From: an uncultured Roseiflexaceae bacterium
Lineage (GTDB): Bacteria > Chloroflexota > Chloroflexia > Chloroflexales > Roseiflexaceae
Length of the DNA: 64,000 bases
Direction of reading: 5' to 3'
Assembly: GCA_937988885.1 (NCBI GenBank)
Contig: CALKHR010000050.1
Coordinates: forward strand, 1-64,000
The translations under genes were made by a program, and so were the position numbers. Shown here one piece after another: positions 16,848-24,427 of this stretch. Under the pieces are notes generated by a model. It was given only the letters and a program-made list of their open reading frames with translations, ran no database searches and was not told the DNA's origin. Position 1 is the stretch's first letter; every line of letters begins with the position of its first letter.

Positions 16848-17525
16848 ATGTGTGGACGCTATAGTTTAGTACCGCAAGCGAACTTCGCCGAACGCTTCAA
16901 CATCGCCAATCTCACGCTCGAACTTGAAGCGCGCTACAATATCGCCCCCACCCAAACCTCGCCCGTGATCACCCGCAACAGCCCCAACCGCGCCGAGGAG
17001 ATGCGCTGGGGTCTTGTGCCATCGTGGGCCAAGGATGTCAGCATCGGCAACAAGATGATCAACGCCCGCGCTGAGACAGTCGCCGAAAAGCCCTCGTTCC
17101 GCAAGGCGTTGGCGGCCCGACGTTGCCTGGTGCCTGCAAGCGGCTTCTACGAATGGCAGCGCACACCGGGCGGCAAGATCCCGCACTACATCTTCCTGCC
17201 CGACAGCGAGTACTTCGCCTTCGCGGGCCTGTACGAGACGTGGAAGGATCACGAGGGCAACCTGCTCAAGACCTACACCATCATCACCACCACGCCCAAC
17301 GAGTTGATGGCGCAGATCCACAACCGCATGCCGGTGATTCTGCATCCCGATGATGAGGACCGCTGGCTCGACCACGACACCGAGCTCGATGAAGTGCTCT
17401 CGCTGCTGAAGCCCTTCCCTGCGGAGTTGATGGATGCCTACGTGGTTTCGACCGCCGTCAACAGCCCATTCCACGAGGGACCAAGCCTGATCGAAGCGAT
17501 TCCTCAGCAGGCTGAACTTGGCTAA
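16848..17525 (+). CDS. SRAP-domain abasic-site crosslinking protein (YedK/HMCES family)
   Basis: A 225-residue SOS-response-associated peptidase family protein. AAGGAG precedes the ATG. The catalytic Cys2 becomes N-terminal after Met removal (MCGRYS) and forms a thiazolidine with abasic sites in single-stranded DNA. Other hallmarks are MRWGLVPSWAKD, INARAET, CLVPASGFYEWQ (catalytic Glu) and HNRMPVIL (catalytic His). It protects abasic sites at replication forks. No LexA gene or clear SOS box adjoins it. TATACT at 16768-16773 could be its -10 element, without a convincing -35. Confidence 0.95.
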   Translation: MCGRYSLVPQANFAERFNIANLTLELEARYNIAPTQTSPVITRNSPNRAEEMRWGLVPSWAKDVSIGNKMINARAETVAEKPSFRKALAARRCLVPASGFYEWQRTPGGKIPHYIFLPDSEYFAFAGLYETWKDHEGNLLKTYTIITTTPNELMAQIHNRMPVILHPDDEDRWLDHDTELDEVLSLLKPFPAELMDAYVVSTAVNSPFHEGPSLIEAIPQQAELG

Positions 17526-17555
17526 CGCACGATGCCCTCTGCAACTTTTGGCTGA

Positions 17556-17584
17556 TTGACAGCATCCCGAGCGCGTGGTATCCT
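17556..17584 (+). promoter_or_regulatory. Promoter of the ABC-F leader transcript
   Basis: TTGACA (17556-17561), a 17-bp spacer and TATCCT (17579-17584). Transcription would start near 17591 and produce a leader of about 200 bases before the ABC-F start codon. Confidence 0.7.
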
Positions 17585-17630
17585 GTCCTACGGTTATGAG
17601 AACGAAGCATTTCATCTGGAGGTTTTAGCC

Positions 17631-17672
17631 GTGTTCCGATTGGTCGACATGCTGATTATCGCAGCGGATTAG
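17631..17672 (+). CDS. Putative 13-residue leader peptide of the ABC-F gene
   Basis: GTG start eight bases after a GGAGG (17618-17622); the predicted peptide is MFRLVDMLIIAAD followed by TAG. Partial complements GGTCGAC (17642-17648) and GTAGACC (17673-17679) flank its end. Its position between a good promoter and an intrinsic terminator resembles ribosome-mediated attenuators upstream of antibiotic-resistance ABC-F genes. Confidence 0.55.
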   Translation: MFRLVDMLIIAAD

Positions 17673-17689
17673 GTAGACCATAGGATACA

Positions 17690-17767
17690 TGCGCCCTTTT
17701 TCCGGATGATCAGAAGAATAGAAGTGTATTTTCGGCTGTGGGCGCAGTAGTGCACCACAGCCTTTTT
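17690..17767 (+). promoter_or_regulatory. Attenuator (terminator/antiterminator) upstream of the ABC-F gene
   Basis: Terminator stem GGCTGTGG (17734-17741) / CCACAGCC (17755-17762) followed by TTTTT, ending 20 bases before the ABC-F ATG. TGCGCCC (17690-17696) is perfectly complementary to GGGCGCA (17740-17746), which overlaps the top of the terminator stem, so an alternative antiterminator is possible. Confidence 0.6.
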
Positions 17768-17787
17768 ATATCAAATGGAGCAGAAAC

Positions 17788-19767
17788 ATGACCGTTCTCA
17801 CCATCAGCCAGATCACAAAATATTACGGCGCCGAGCTGATTTTCAGCAATATTAACGCTCAAATCGCCCGTGGTGAAAAAGTCGCGCTTGTCGGTGTGAA
17901 CGGCGCAGGCAAAAGCACGCTGCTCAAGATCATTGCAGGTGTCGAGCAGCCCACCAGCGGCAGCATCCACCTCGCACGGGGGCGCAAGGTCGCCTACCTG
18001 GCCCAAGAGGCGCAGTTCACTGGCAACCGCACCCTGTGGCAAGAGATGGAGCACGCGCTCGAACACCTCAAAGCCTTGCAGCAGGAGATCAGCGATCTCG
18101 AACAGGAATTAGCCGATACCGATCACCCCGAATGGGAGGCTCGGATGGAGCGCTACGGCGAGTTGACGCAGCGCTTCGAGCATAGCGGCGGCTACGAGAT
18201 CGAGCATCAGATCGAGCGCACGCTGCACGGCTTGGGATTCAGCAAATCGCAGTACGATCAGCCGGTGGTGCAGTTGAGCGGCGGCCAAAAGACCCGCGCG
18301 GCGCTGGCGGCCACACTGCTCTCAAACCCCGACCTGTTGCTGCTCGACGAGCCAACCAACCACCTCGACCTGTCCGCGCTCGAATGGCTGGAACGCTTCC
18401 TGAGGGACTGGGAGGGCACGCTGATCGTGATCTCGCACGACCGCTATTTCCTGGATCGCGTGACGAACCGCACGCTCGATATGGCGTTCGGGCGGCTTGA
18501 GGATTACCCAGCGGGCTATCAGAAGTACCTGGAACTGAAGGCCGAGCGACTGGAATTGCAAATGAAGCAGTACCAGGCGCAACAGGAGTACATCGCCAAA
18601 ACCGAGGAGTTCATTCGGCGCTTCAAGGCTGGTCAGCGCAGCAAAGAGGCCCGTGGGCGCGAGAAGATCCTCAATCGCCTCAAGTACGGTTACCAAGGGG
18701 CAAACGGCGAATGGATCAACGAGCGCGTTGATCGACCCGAACAGCAGAAAAAGCTCGCGATCAAGATGGATACGCAGATCCGCAGTGGCGAGCTGATCTT
18801 GCGGCTGGAGAAGTTGCAGGTCGGCTACCCACCCGAAGCGACGGCTCGGCACAACGGCGAGGCCCGCGTGCTGATCAACGCTCCGAACTTGGAGATCCAT
18901 CGCGGGCAGCGTGTGGCGCTGATGGGGCCGAACGGCAGCGGCAAAACCACGCTGCTGCGCACGCTGGTGGGCGAACTTCCACCGTTGCGCGGCCAAGTGC
19001 GGCTTGGGCATCGCGTCGAGATCAACTACTACGCTCAGGCTCACGAGGGGCTACAGCCAAACGCTACGGTGCTGGAGGAGATTCGGCGCATCCGCCCGAT
19101 GATCAAGGAGACCGAGGCGCGCACGCTGCTCGGGCGCTTCCTGTTCAGCGGCGATGATGTGTTCAAACGGATCTGCGATCTCTCGGGTGGCGAACGCAGC
19201 CGCGTGGCGCTGGCGCAGCTCACACTGCTCGGCGGCAACTTGCTAGTGCTCGACGAGCCGACCAACCACCTCGACATCAACGCCCGCGAAGCGCTCGAAA
19301 CGGTGCTCAACGAGTACAGCGGCACCATCCTGATGGTATCGCACGACCGCTACTTCATCGACGCGGTGGCCGACATGATCTGGACGGTGAAGGACGGCAC
19401 GATCGAGAAGTTCGACGGCACCTACAGCGAGTACGCGGCATTTGTGGAGCAACGCGAGCAACGGGCGAAGCAGCTTGAGCAGGCCAACAACAAACCTGCG
19501 CCCGCCGCTGCGCCGAAAGCCGCAGTCGAGGCCGCGCCTGCACCGGTCATCGATAGCAAAGAGGAGCGCCGACGCCAACGCCGCCGCACCGCGCTGGAGC
19601 AAGAGATCGAGAAGCTCGAACAACAACTCAAGCAACTCGAAGAGGATCTGAACCAGGCTGGGTTAGCCGCCGATCATCAACGGGTGACCGAACTGGGCCT
19701 GCGTTACAGCGAAGTGCAAGAGCTCCTATCTACTCGCTACGATGAATGGGCGCTGGTAGCGAACTAA
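17788..19767 (+). CDS. ABC-F family ATPase (ribosome-associated, Uup/YfmR-like)
   Basis: A 659-residue soluble protein with two ABC domains and no membrane segment. It has Walker A GVNGAGKST (about 36-44) and GPNGSGKTT, two signatures (LSGGQKTRAALA and LSGGERSRVALAQ) and two LLDEPTNHLD-type Walker B motifs. A linker of about 80 residues between the cassettes (KAERLELQMKQYQAQQEYI) is the ABC-F P-site tRNA-interaction motif region. A C-terminal charged coiled coil (LEQEIEKLEQQLKQLEEDL) resembles Uup. ABC-F proteins bind the ribosomal E site and relieve stalling or displace antibiotics. The attenuator-like leader suggests induction by ribosome-targeting drugs or stalling (inference). Confidence 0.93.
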   Translation: MTVLTISQITKYYGAELIFSNINAQIARGEKVALVGVNGAGKSTLLKIIAGVEQPTSGSIHLARGRKVAYLAQEAQFTGNRTLWQEMEHALEHLKALQQEISDLEQELADTDHPEWEARMERYGELTQRFEHSGGYEIEHQIERTLHGLGFSKSQYDQPVVQLSGGQKTRAALAATLLSNPDLLLLDEPTNHLDLSALEWLERFLRDWEGTLIVISHDRYFLDRVTNRTLDMAFGRLEDYPAGYQKYLELKAERLELQMKQYQAQQEYIAKTEEFIRRFKAGQRSKEARGREKILNRLKYGYQGANGEWINERVDRPEQQKKLAIKMDTQIRSGELILRLEKLQVGYPPEATARHNGEARVLINAPNLEIHRGQRVALMGPNGSGKTTLLRTLVGELPPLRGQVRLGHRVEINYYAQAHEGLQPNATVLEEIRRIRPMIKETEARTLLGRFLFSGDDVFKRICDLSGGERSRVALAQLTLLGGNLLVLDEPTNHLDINAREALETVLNEYSGTILMVSHDRYFIDAVADMIWTVKDGTIEKFDGTYSEYAAFVEQREQRAKQLEQANNKPAPAAAPKAAVEAAPAPVIDSKEERRRQRRRTALEQEIEKLEQQLKQLEEDLNQAGLAADHQRVTELGLRYSEVQELLSTRYDEWALVAN

Positions 19768-19828
19768 TAAACATCGGTTGCCAACGCTCGTCGAAACACA
19801 ATTGATCAATACACAAACATACACGAAA

Positions 19829-19874
19829 AAGAACTATGATGTTTTGCAAATATTTGCAAAACATCATAGTTTTT
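19829..19874 (+). terminator. Terminator after the ABC-F gene with a 20-bp perfect inverted repeat
   Basis: AACTATGATGTTTTGCAAAT (19832-19851) is followed immediately by its exact reverse complement (19852-19871), flanked by AAA and TTT to give 23 paired positions and a T tail. It is unusually long and AT-rich for this genome. Confidence 0.85.
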
Positions 19875-20137
19875 CACACCGCTCCGTGTATCAAAGGGCG
19901 TAAAAATCGGCTTTCTAAAGAGAATTAGCCGATTCGCAAATAGAAAAGACTTGCGAATATTCAATGATATGAATACAATTTAAAGAAATGTTTTTGCAAT
20001 CCACGCATCTTTTCTTTCATAAGTACGGTATATAGTACACAGTGCAATGTACATTCTTGCGAATGATACGTTACCGAATAACGGTTGTCACGAGACGCAT
20101 CAATGTCCTTGGCGCCCAACCACAAGGAGCTTTGGCA
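19875..20137. other. AT-rich intergenic region with overlapping inverted repeats
   Basis: AATCGGCT (19905-19912) pairs with AGCCGATT (19927-19934), and ATTCGCAA (19932-19939) pairs with TTGCGAAT (19951-19958). The two stems share bases 19932-19934, so they may be alternative structures. It lies upstream of the 119-residue orphan gene and is much richer in A+T than its surroundings. Confidence 0.5.
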
Positions 20138-20497
20138 ATGAAGGACCAGCACTCAAATGAACCAGCCGAACGACGCTTTCTTGCAATTAATTTCTGGCTT
20201 GGTTCGCGCGATAAAGGCTACCAGATCGGCCCCGCACTTGTTTCAACTTCCGACTACGAGATCTTCCACTTCTGGGATGAAACACTCGCCGCCGCACTTG
20301 GCCCCAACGACTACGAGATTATGAAGCTCTACCCACGCGGCATAACACTGGAGGAAGCCTCAAAGCAGTTCACGAAGGACTTCGCCTTCGCCGTCGTCAG
20401 CAACCGCCGCGCCGCCAACTGGATGTCGTCGATCGATATCAGCAATAGTCTCAATCCAGTCACGAACACCGAGCCTCTGTATGTGATGACCGCCTGA
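20138..20497 (+). CDS. Uncharacterised 119-residue protein
   Basis: The start at 20138 follows AAGGAG by nine bases. The protein is soluble, acidic-aromatic, with no signal peptide or membrane segment: FLAINFWLGSRDKGYQIGPA at the start, YEIFHFWDETLAAALGPNDYE in the middle and a C-terminal region VVSNRRAANWMSSIDISNSL. I do not recognise a family. It is flanked by long non-coding regions (the ABC-F terminator upstream, a MITE-like element downstream) and appears monocistronic, so context gives no hint of function. Confidence 0.65.
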   Translation: MKDQHSNEPAERRFLAINFWLGSRDKGYQIGPALVSTSDYEIFHFWDETLAAALGPNDYEIMKLYPRGITLEEASKQFTKDFAFAVVSNRRAANWMSSIDISNSLNPVTNTEPLYVMTA

Positions 20498-20785
20498 CGC
20501 GGCAACACCAACGTTCGGCGTATCATCGCCCCACGTGCGGTCGCCGCGTCCGCGCTCATTGACACCCTCTCAACTCAACTGCATCTGAAACCTTCATCTG
20601 CCACGGCGAGCATGGCGGCATGCTGTTCTGTGCCTTGCGACGTGCCATAGGAGAAAGGAGAAGATGCAACCTTGCGAACACGTTGTGCAGCAGCGTGAAG
20701 CCCTACATGCCGAGCCGAACGGGCCATCCTTATGGCCAGTGGCGTGCAGGTCGTACTCAATTCCTGATCGCGAGGCCGACAAATA
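20498..20785. other. Intergenic stretch without a recognisable gene
   Basis: About 290 bp between the orphan gene and the MITE-like copy B. Short open frames occur on both strands but none has a convincing ribosome-binding site or similarity. Nothing else was recognised. Confidence 0.4.
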
Positions 20786-20947
20786 ATACCAAATCCGAGA
20801 GGTTATTTACACAAGCGGCATGTGAATGTTACGCCTTGATCCTGGTTTTCAACTGATACTCACTTCGCCATCACAAAAAGAAAAAATACCTTGCTGCCGC
20901 AGGCTAAAACTGGTTCTATCGTGATACTGACCAGCCGGGTTTGGTAT
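20786..20947. repeat. MITE-like element family 1, copy B
   Basis: Begins ATACCAAATCCGA and ends GGGTTTGGTAT, imperfect terminal inverted repeats. It carries the family block ACCTTGCTGCCGCAGGCTAAAA and the 3' section GTGATACTGACCAGCCGG. The internal hairpin found in copies A, C and D is absent, which accounts for its shorter length of 162 bp. Confidence 0.8.
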
Positions 20948-21054
20948 ATGGAGCGATCAGAAAGTCATTTTCAAACAACACAACTTCATCATTTCGAGCG
21001 ATTCATGGCGTATCGACGCCGAAAAGCGCACAATCGATGTGCCCAACGTTCCGC

Positions 21055-21083
21055 TTGACACATTTCGCAAGTGGACGTATAGT
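21055..21083 (+). promoter_or_regulatory. Promoter of the threonine cluster
   Basis: TTGACA (21055-21060), 17 bp, TATAGT (21078-21083). A start near 21090 would place the leader peptide about 30 bases into the transcript and thrC about 250 bases downstream. Confidence 0.8.
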
Positions 21084-21120
21084 ATACAAAGATAAGCATC
21101 TATCACAGCTTAACGCGAAT

Positions 21121-21216
21121 ATGAACTGCCTTGATTCCATGACTATGACTACTACCACCACCTCGATGGAGACTACCATCGGGGTACTTGTGTGTAGGAG
21201 GGTTCCTGGTCGTTGA
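21121..21216 (+). CDS. Threonine-rich leader peptide of the thrC cluster
   Basis: Open frame of 31 codons ending TGA at 21216, with an alternative internal ATG at 21139. It contains MTMTTTTTSMETTI, eight Thr codons within fourteen, followed by Ile, Val and Leu codons. No good Shine-Dalgarno is visible for either start, which weakens the call. It is followed by a stem (CTGGTC 21206-21211 / GATCAG 21218-21223) whose loop contains the stop codon, then by an intrinsic terminator. The arrangement matches amino-acid attenuators such as enterobacterial thrL in logic, not in homology. Confidence 0.75.
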   Translation: MNCLDSMTMTTTTTSMETTIGVLVCRRVPGR

Positions 21217-21237
21217 GGATCAGCATGCGGTGTTCAG

Positions 21238-21268
21238 CCCCCTTCCTGCAAAGGAACGGGGGTTTTTT
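21238..21268 (+). terminator. Attenuator terminator upstream of thrC
   Basis: CCCCCTTCC (21238-21246) pairs with GGAACGGGGG (21253-21262) with one bulge, followed by TTTTTT. GTTCCT (21202-21207), inside the leader frame, is complementary to AGGAAC (21252-21257) in the terminator and could form the antiterminator. Confidence 0.8.
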
Positions 21269-21337
21269 GTTGCAGTCGCACAGGTGGGTAAAGTCTCGTC
21301 ATCATCAGCACGCCATAATGACCCTGTAGGAGGACGT

Positions 21338-22378
21338 ATGCTTCTCGAGCGCTATCGAGCGTTTTTACCGATCACCGACCGTACACCGTTGCTCACGTTG
21401 AACGAGGGCAACACGCCCCTGATCGCTGTTCCCCGTTTGGCCGCCGCCTTGGGTGTACGCGAATTGCACGTGAAGTTTGAGGGATTGAACCCCACTGGTT
21501 CGTTTAAAGATCGCGGTATGGTGATGGCGGTCGCCAAGGCCGTTGAAGAAGGGGCGAGCTCGATCATTTGCGCTTCGACTGGCAATACTTCGGCGAGTGC
21601 AGCAGCGTATGCAGCACGTGCTGGTGTAGAAGCGATTGTTGTGGTTCCGGCTGGTAAAATCGCGCTGGGCAAGCTCGCACAAGCCCTGATGTACGGCGCA
21701 CGCCTGCTGGTGATCGATGGGAATTTCGACGATGCATTGCAGATCGTGTGCGATCTCTCCGATCGCTATCCGGTCACCCTGGTCAACTCGGTGAATCAAT
21801 ATCGCATCGAGGGCCAGACCACTGCCGCATACGAGATCTGCGATACGCTGGGCACAGCACCCGACGCCCTCTGCCTGCCAGTTGGCAATGCTGGCAATAT
21901 CACCGCCTACTGGCTCGGTTTCAAGCGCTACCACGCCGCTGGTAAGATCGCGCAAACCCCGCGCATGCTCGGCTTCCAAGCCGCAGGCGCTGCACCTATC
22001 GTGAACGGCGCGCCGGTGCCGCATCCCGAGACGGTTGCTACCGCTATTCGTATTGGAAACCCCGCAAGTTGGAAGGGCGCTGTTGCGGCGCGCGATGAAT
22101 CTAATGGTATCATCGACGCTGTCACCGATGAGCAGATTATGGCTGCTTGGCGCGATCTTGCACGCCTTGAGGGCGTGTTCTGCGAGCCTGCCTCGGCTGC
22201 GGGTGTGGCCGGGCTGCGCATGCTGGTCGAGCAGGGCCGCGCCGAGCGAGATGCCTGCTACGTAGCAGTCGTTACGGGCCATGGCCTGAAGGACCCGGGC
22301 TTGGCTGTGGAGCAGTTTGCAGCACCACAACCTGTGCCCGCCGAATTGGGTGCAATCGTCAAATGGTTAGGCTGGTAG
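21338..22378 (+). CDS. thrC: Threonine synthase
   Basis: A 346-residue PLP enzyme converting O-phosphohomoserine to threonine. TAGGAGG precedes the ATG at 21338. The N-terminus LTLNEGNTPLIAVPRLAAAL, the PLP lysine in GSFKDRGM (about residue 60) and the CASTGNTSASAAAYAARAG loop are diagnostic of the short class of threonine synthases. The C-terminal FCEPASAAGVAGL is also conserved. It heads a cluster with aspartate kinase and aspartate-semialdehyde dehydrogenase and sits behind a Thr-rich leader and terminator, so threonine feedback through attenuation is likely. Homoserine kinase and dehydrogenase genes are not in the window. Confidence 0.95.
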   Translation: MLLERYRAFLPITDRTPLLTLNEGNTPLIAVPRLAAALGVRELHVKFEGLNPTGSFKDRGMVMAVAKAVEEGASSIICASTGNTSASAAAYAARAGVEAIVVVPAGKIALGKLAQALMYGARLLVIDGNFDDALQIVCDLSDRYPVTLVNSVNQYRIEGQTTAAYEICDTLGTAPDALCLPVGNAGNITAYWLGFKRYHAAGKIAQTPRMLGFQAAGAAPIVNGAPVPHPETVATAIRIGNPASWKGAVAARDESNGIIDAVTDEQIMAAWRDLARLEGVFCEPASAAGVAGLRMLVEQGRAERDACYVAVVTGHGLKDPGLAVEQFAAPQPVPAELGAIVKWLGW

Positions 22379-22391
22379 TCGAACATTAACA

Positions 22392-22422
22392 GGCCACTGC
22401 TCGTATCGAGGCAGTGGCCCTT
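22392..22422 (+). terminator. Intercistronic hairpin between thrC and aspartate kinase
   Basis: GGCCACTGC (22392-22400) / GCAGTGGCC (22411-22419), perfect 9-bp stem with a 10-base loop followed by CTTATC. The poor T tail suggests partial termination or mRNA end stabilisation, not full stop. Confidence 0.5.
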
Positions 22423-22444
22423 ATCTATAACATGGAGATCCTGT

Positions 22445-23836
22445 ATGTCCCTGTTGGTAATGAAATTTGGCGGCACGTCGGTCGGTAGTGTCGAGGCGAT
22501 CGAGTCGCTTGCATCGATCACGCGCGAACATCTAAAAACGTGGGATCAGGCCGTTGTGGTCGTCTCGGCGATGAGCGGCGTCACCGATCTGCTGATCAAG
22601 AGCGCACGCGCGGCGGCGGAGGGCGACCGCACGACGTATCACGAGATCGCGCAGAAGTTGCGCGAGCGCCACGCTGCCACGCTCGCTGAACTGGTCGGCC
22701 AGGATGAGGCCGCCAGCCAGAAGATCGAGCAGTTGCTCGAAGAGTTCGAGTTGCTGTGCCATAGCGTGGGTGTGCTGGGAGAAGCTTCGCCTCGCGCGAT
22801 GGACGCGATCAGCGGCATGGGCGAGCGCATGAGTATCCACTTGGTGGCGGCCACGCTGCGCGCACGCGGCATCCCCTCCGAGGCGATCGAGGCCACCGAA
22901 CTCATCCTCACCACTAGCGACTTCGGCAATGCAGTGCCGATCCAACCACAGACCCGCCAGCGCACGCAGGCCCGTCTGCGCCCTCTGCTGGAGCAGGGCA
23001 TCGTGCCCGTGGTGACGGGCTTCATCGGCGCGAGCGAGAGCGGCGCAACCACCACGCTCGGTCGCGGCGGCTCCGACTACAGCGGTGCGATCATCGGCGC
23101 GGCGCTCGATGCCGATGAGGTGGCGATCTACACGGATGTCGATGGTGTGATGACCACCGACCCGCGCTTGGTCAGCGATGCCCGCGTGATCGACGTGCTC
23201 TCGTACAACGAGATGAGCGAACTGGCCTACTTCGGCGCGAAGGTGCTGCACCCCCGCGCGGTGCGCCCGGTGGTCGAGCGCGGCATTCCGCTGCGCATCC
23301 GCAACACCTTCAATGCTAGCCACATGGGCACGCTCGTGGTGCAGGATGTGCCACCCAGCGATCGCCCCGTGAAGGCGGTGACGTCGATCAAGAATATGAG
23401 CCTCATCACGGTCGAGGGCCGCGGCATGATCGGCGTGCCGGGTGTGGCGGCCCGCACGTTCGGCGCGGTCGCCAGCGCCGATGCGAACGTGCTGATGATA
23501 TCCCAAGCCTCCTCCGAGCAGAGCATCTGCTTCGTGGTGCCCGTCTCATCGAGCAAGCAGGTCTTGCAGGCGCTGGAGCTCGGCTTGCACCACGAGTTGC
23601 AGCGACGCGATGTGGACCGCATCAGCGCACGCGACGAAGTGGTGATCGTCACTGCGGTGGGCGCTGGCATGCGCGAGACACCCGGCGTCGCCAGCCAAGT
23701 GTTTGGGGCGCTCGCCGAACGCCAGATCAATGTGATCGCGATCGCCCAAGGCTCATCGGAATCGTCGATCAGTTTGGTGGTGAACGCCGCCGATGCCGAC
23801 GAAGCCGTTCGCGCGATTCACTCCCTGACTGCCTAA
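22445..23836 (+). CDS. lysC: Aspartate kinase, monofunctional
   Basis: A 463-residue aspartokinase that phosphorylates aspartate to start Lys/Thr/Met synthesis. GGAG lies before the ATG. Diagnostic motifs are VMKFGGTSVGS at the N-terminus, GFIGASESGATTTLGRGGSDYS in the centre and YTDVDGVMTTDPR. Two ACT regulatory domains occupy about residues 310-463 (LITVEGRGMIGVPGVAARTF and VTAVGAGMRETPGVASQVF). No homoserine dehydrogenase domain is fused, unlike ThrA-type enzymes. Its length and start resemble the ThrA-like/class I aspartokinases. Feedback by threonine or lysine through the ACT domains is expected. Confidence 0.95.
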   Translation: MSLLVMKFGGTSVGSVEAIESLASITREHLKTWDQAVVVVSAMSGVTDLLIKSARAAAEGDRTTYHEIAQKLRERHAATLAELVGQDEAASQKIEQLLEEFELLCHSVGVLGEASPRAMDAISGMGERMSIHLVAATLRARGIPSEAIEATELILTTSDFGNAVPIQPQTRQRTQARLRPLLEQGIVPVVTGFIGASESGATTTLGRGGSDYSGAIIGAALDADEVAIYTDVDGVMTTDPRLVSDARVIDVLSYNEMSELAYFGAKVLHPRAVRPVVERGIPLRIRNTFNASHMGTLVVQDVPPSDRPVKAVTSIKNMSLITVEGRGMIGVPGVAARTFGAVASADANVLMISQASSEQSICFVVPVSSSKQVLQALELGLHHELQRRDVDRISARDEVVIVTAVGAGMRETPGVASQVFGALAERQINVIAIAQGSSESSISLVVNAADADEAVRAIHSLTA

Positions 23837-23848
23837 AGCGAGCATGTT

Positions 23849-24412
23849 ATGTCAAATCCAAAGGTGGTGCAAACGAGTCGAGGTGAGGTGCTGATTCGCA
23901 CAACTCGCGAGCAGGATGCGCAAGCGTATCGGGAACTACGCCTCGAAGCGCTGCAAACACACCCGTTTGTGTTCGCTTCTAGCTACGAGGAAGATCACGT
24001 GCTTCCCGATGAGCACTGGCTGCAGAGGGTACGCGAAGGCGCGGGCAGCGAGCGAAGCGCCATCTATGTGGCCGAGGCAGCGGGTAGGCTGGTTGGCATG
24101 GTGGGCATTATGCGGCCCAATCACATCAAGATGCAGCATCAGGGCTTGATCTGGGGTGTATATGTGCGGGCCGATTGGCGCGGCATTCGCTTAAGCGATG
24201 CGCTGCTCGAAGCGTGTATCGATTGGGCGCGCCAACACCAACTCCGCCTTGTGAAGTTGGGCGTGGTGACTGTCAACCATACCGCCATCCGAAGCTATGT
24301 GCGCAGCGGCTTCCAGATCTATGGTGTTGAGCCAGAAGTTATCCACTATAACGGCACGTTTTACGATGAACTTGTGATGTATCGGCGGCTCGAACCCGCC
24401 ACGAACCAATAA
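23849..24412 (+). CDS. GNAT-family N-acetyltransferase
   Basis: A 187-residue acetyltransferase. The core shows a GNAT fold pattern: LIRTTREQDAQAYRELRLEAL, AIYVAEAAGRLVGMVGI (beta strands), GVYVRADWRGIRLSDALLEA as motif A near the acetyl-CoA loop and YVRSGFQIYGVEP at the end. It lies 12 bases after aspartate kinase and 15 bases before asd, so it is translated in the same operon. The ribosome-binding site is weak (GCGAGC), and translational coupling is plausible. The substrate is unknown; location suggests an amino-acid intermediate or a passenger gene. Confidence 0.9.
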   Translation: MSNPKVVQTSRGEVLIRTTREQDAQAYRELRLEALQTHPFVFASSYEEDHVLPDEHWLQRVREGAGSERSAIYVAEAAGRLVGMVGIMRPNHIKMQHQGLIWGVYVRADWRGIRLSDALLEACIDWARQHQLRLVKLGVVTVNHTAIRSYVRSGFQIYGVEPEVIHYNGTFYDELVMYRRLEPATNQ

Positions 24413-24427
24413 TCAAGGAGTTCTACC

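Noticed and set aside
21090..21337. T-box riboswitch upstream of thrC
   Set aside because: No AGGGTGGNACCGCG-like antiterminator box; the Thr-rich leader and terminator explain the region better.
21188..21337. Upstream extension of threonine synthase by 50 residues
   Set aside because: It would run through the attenuator terminator; ATG 21338 has TAGGAGG and matches the family start.
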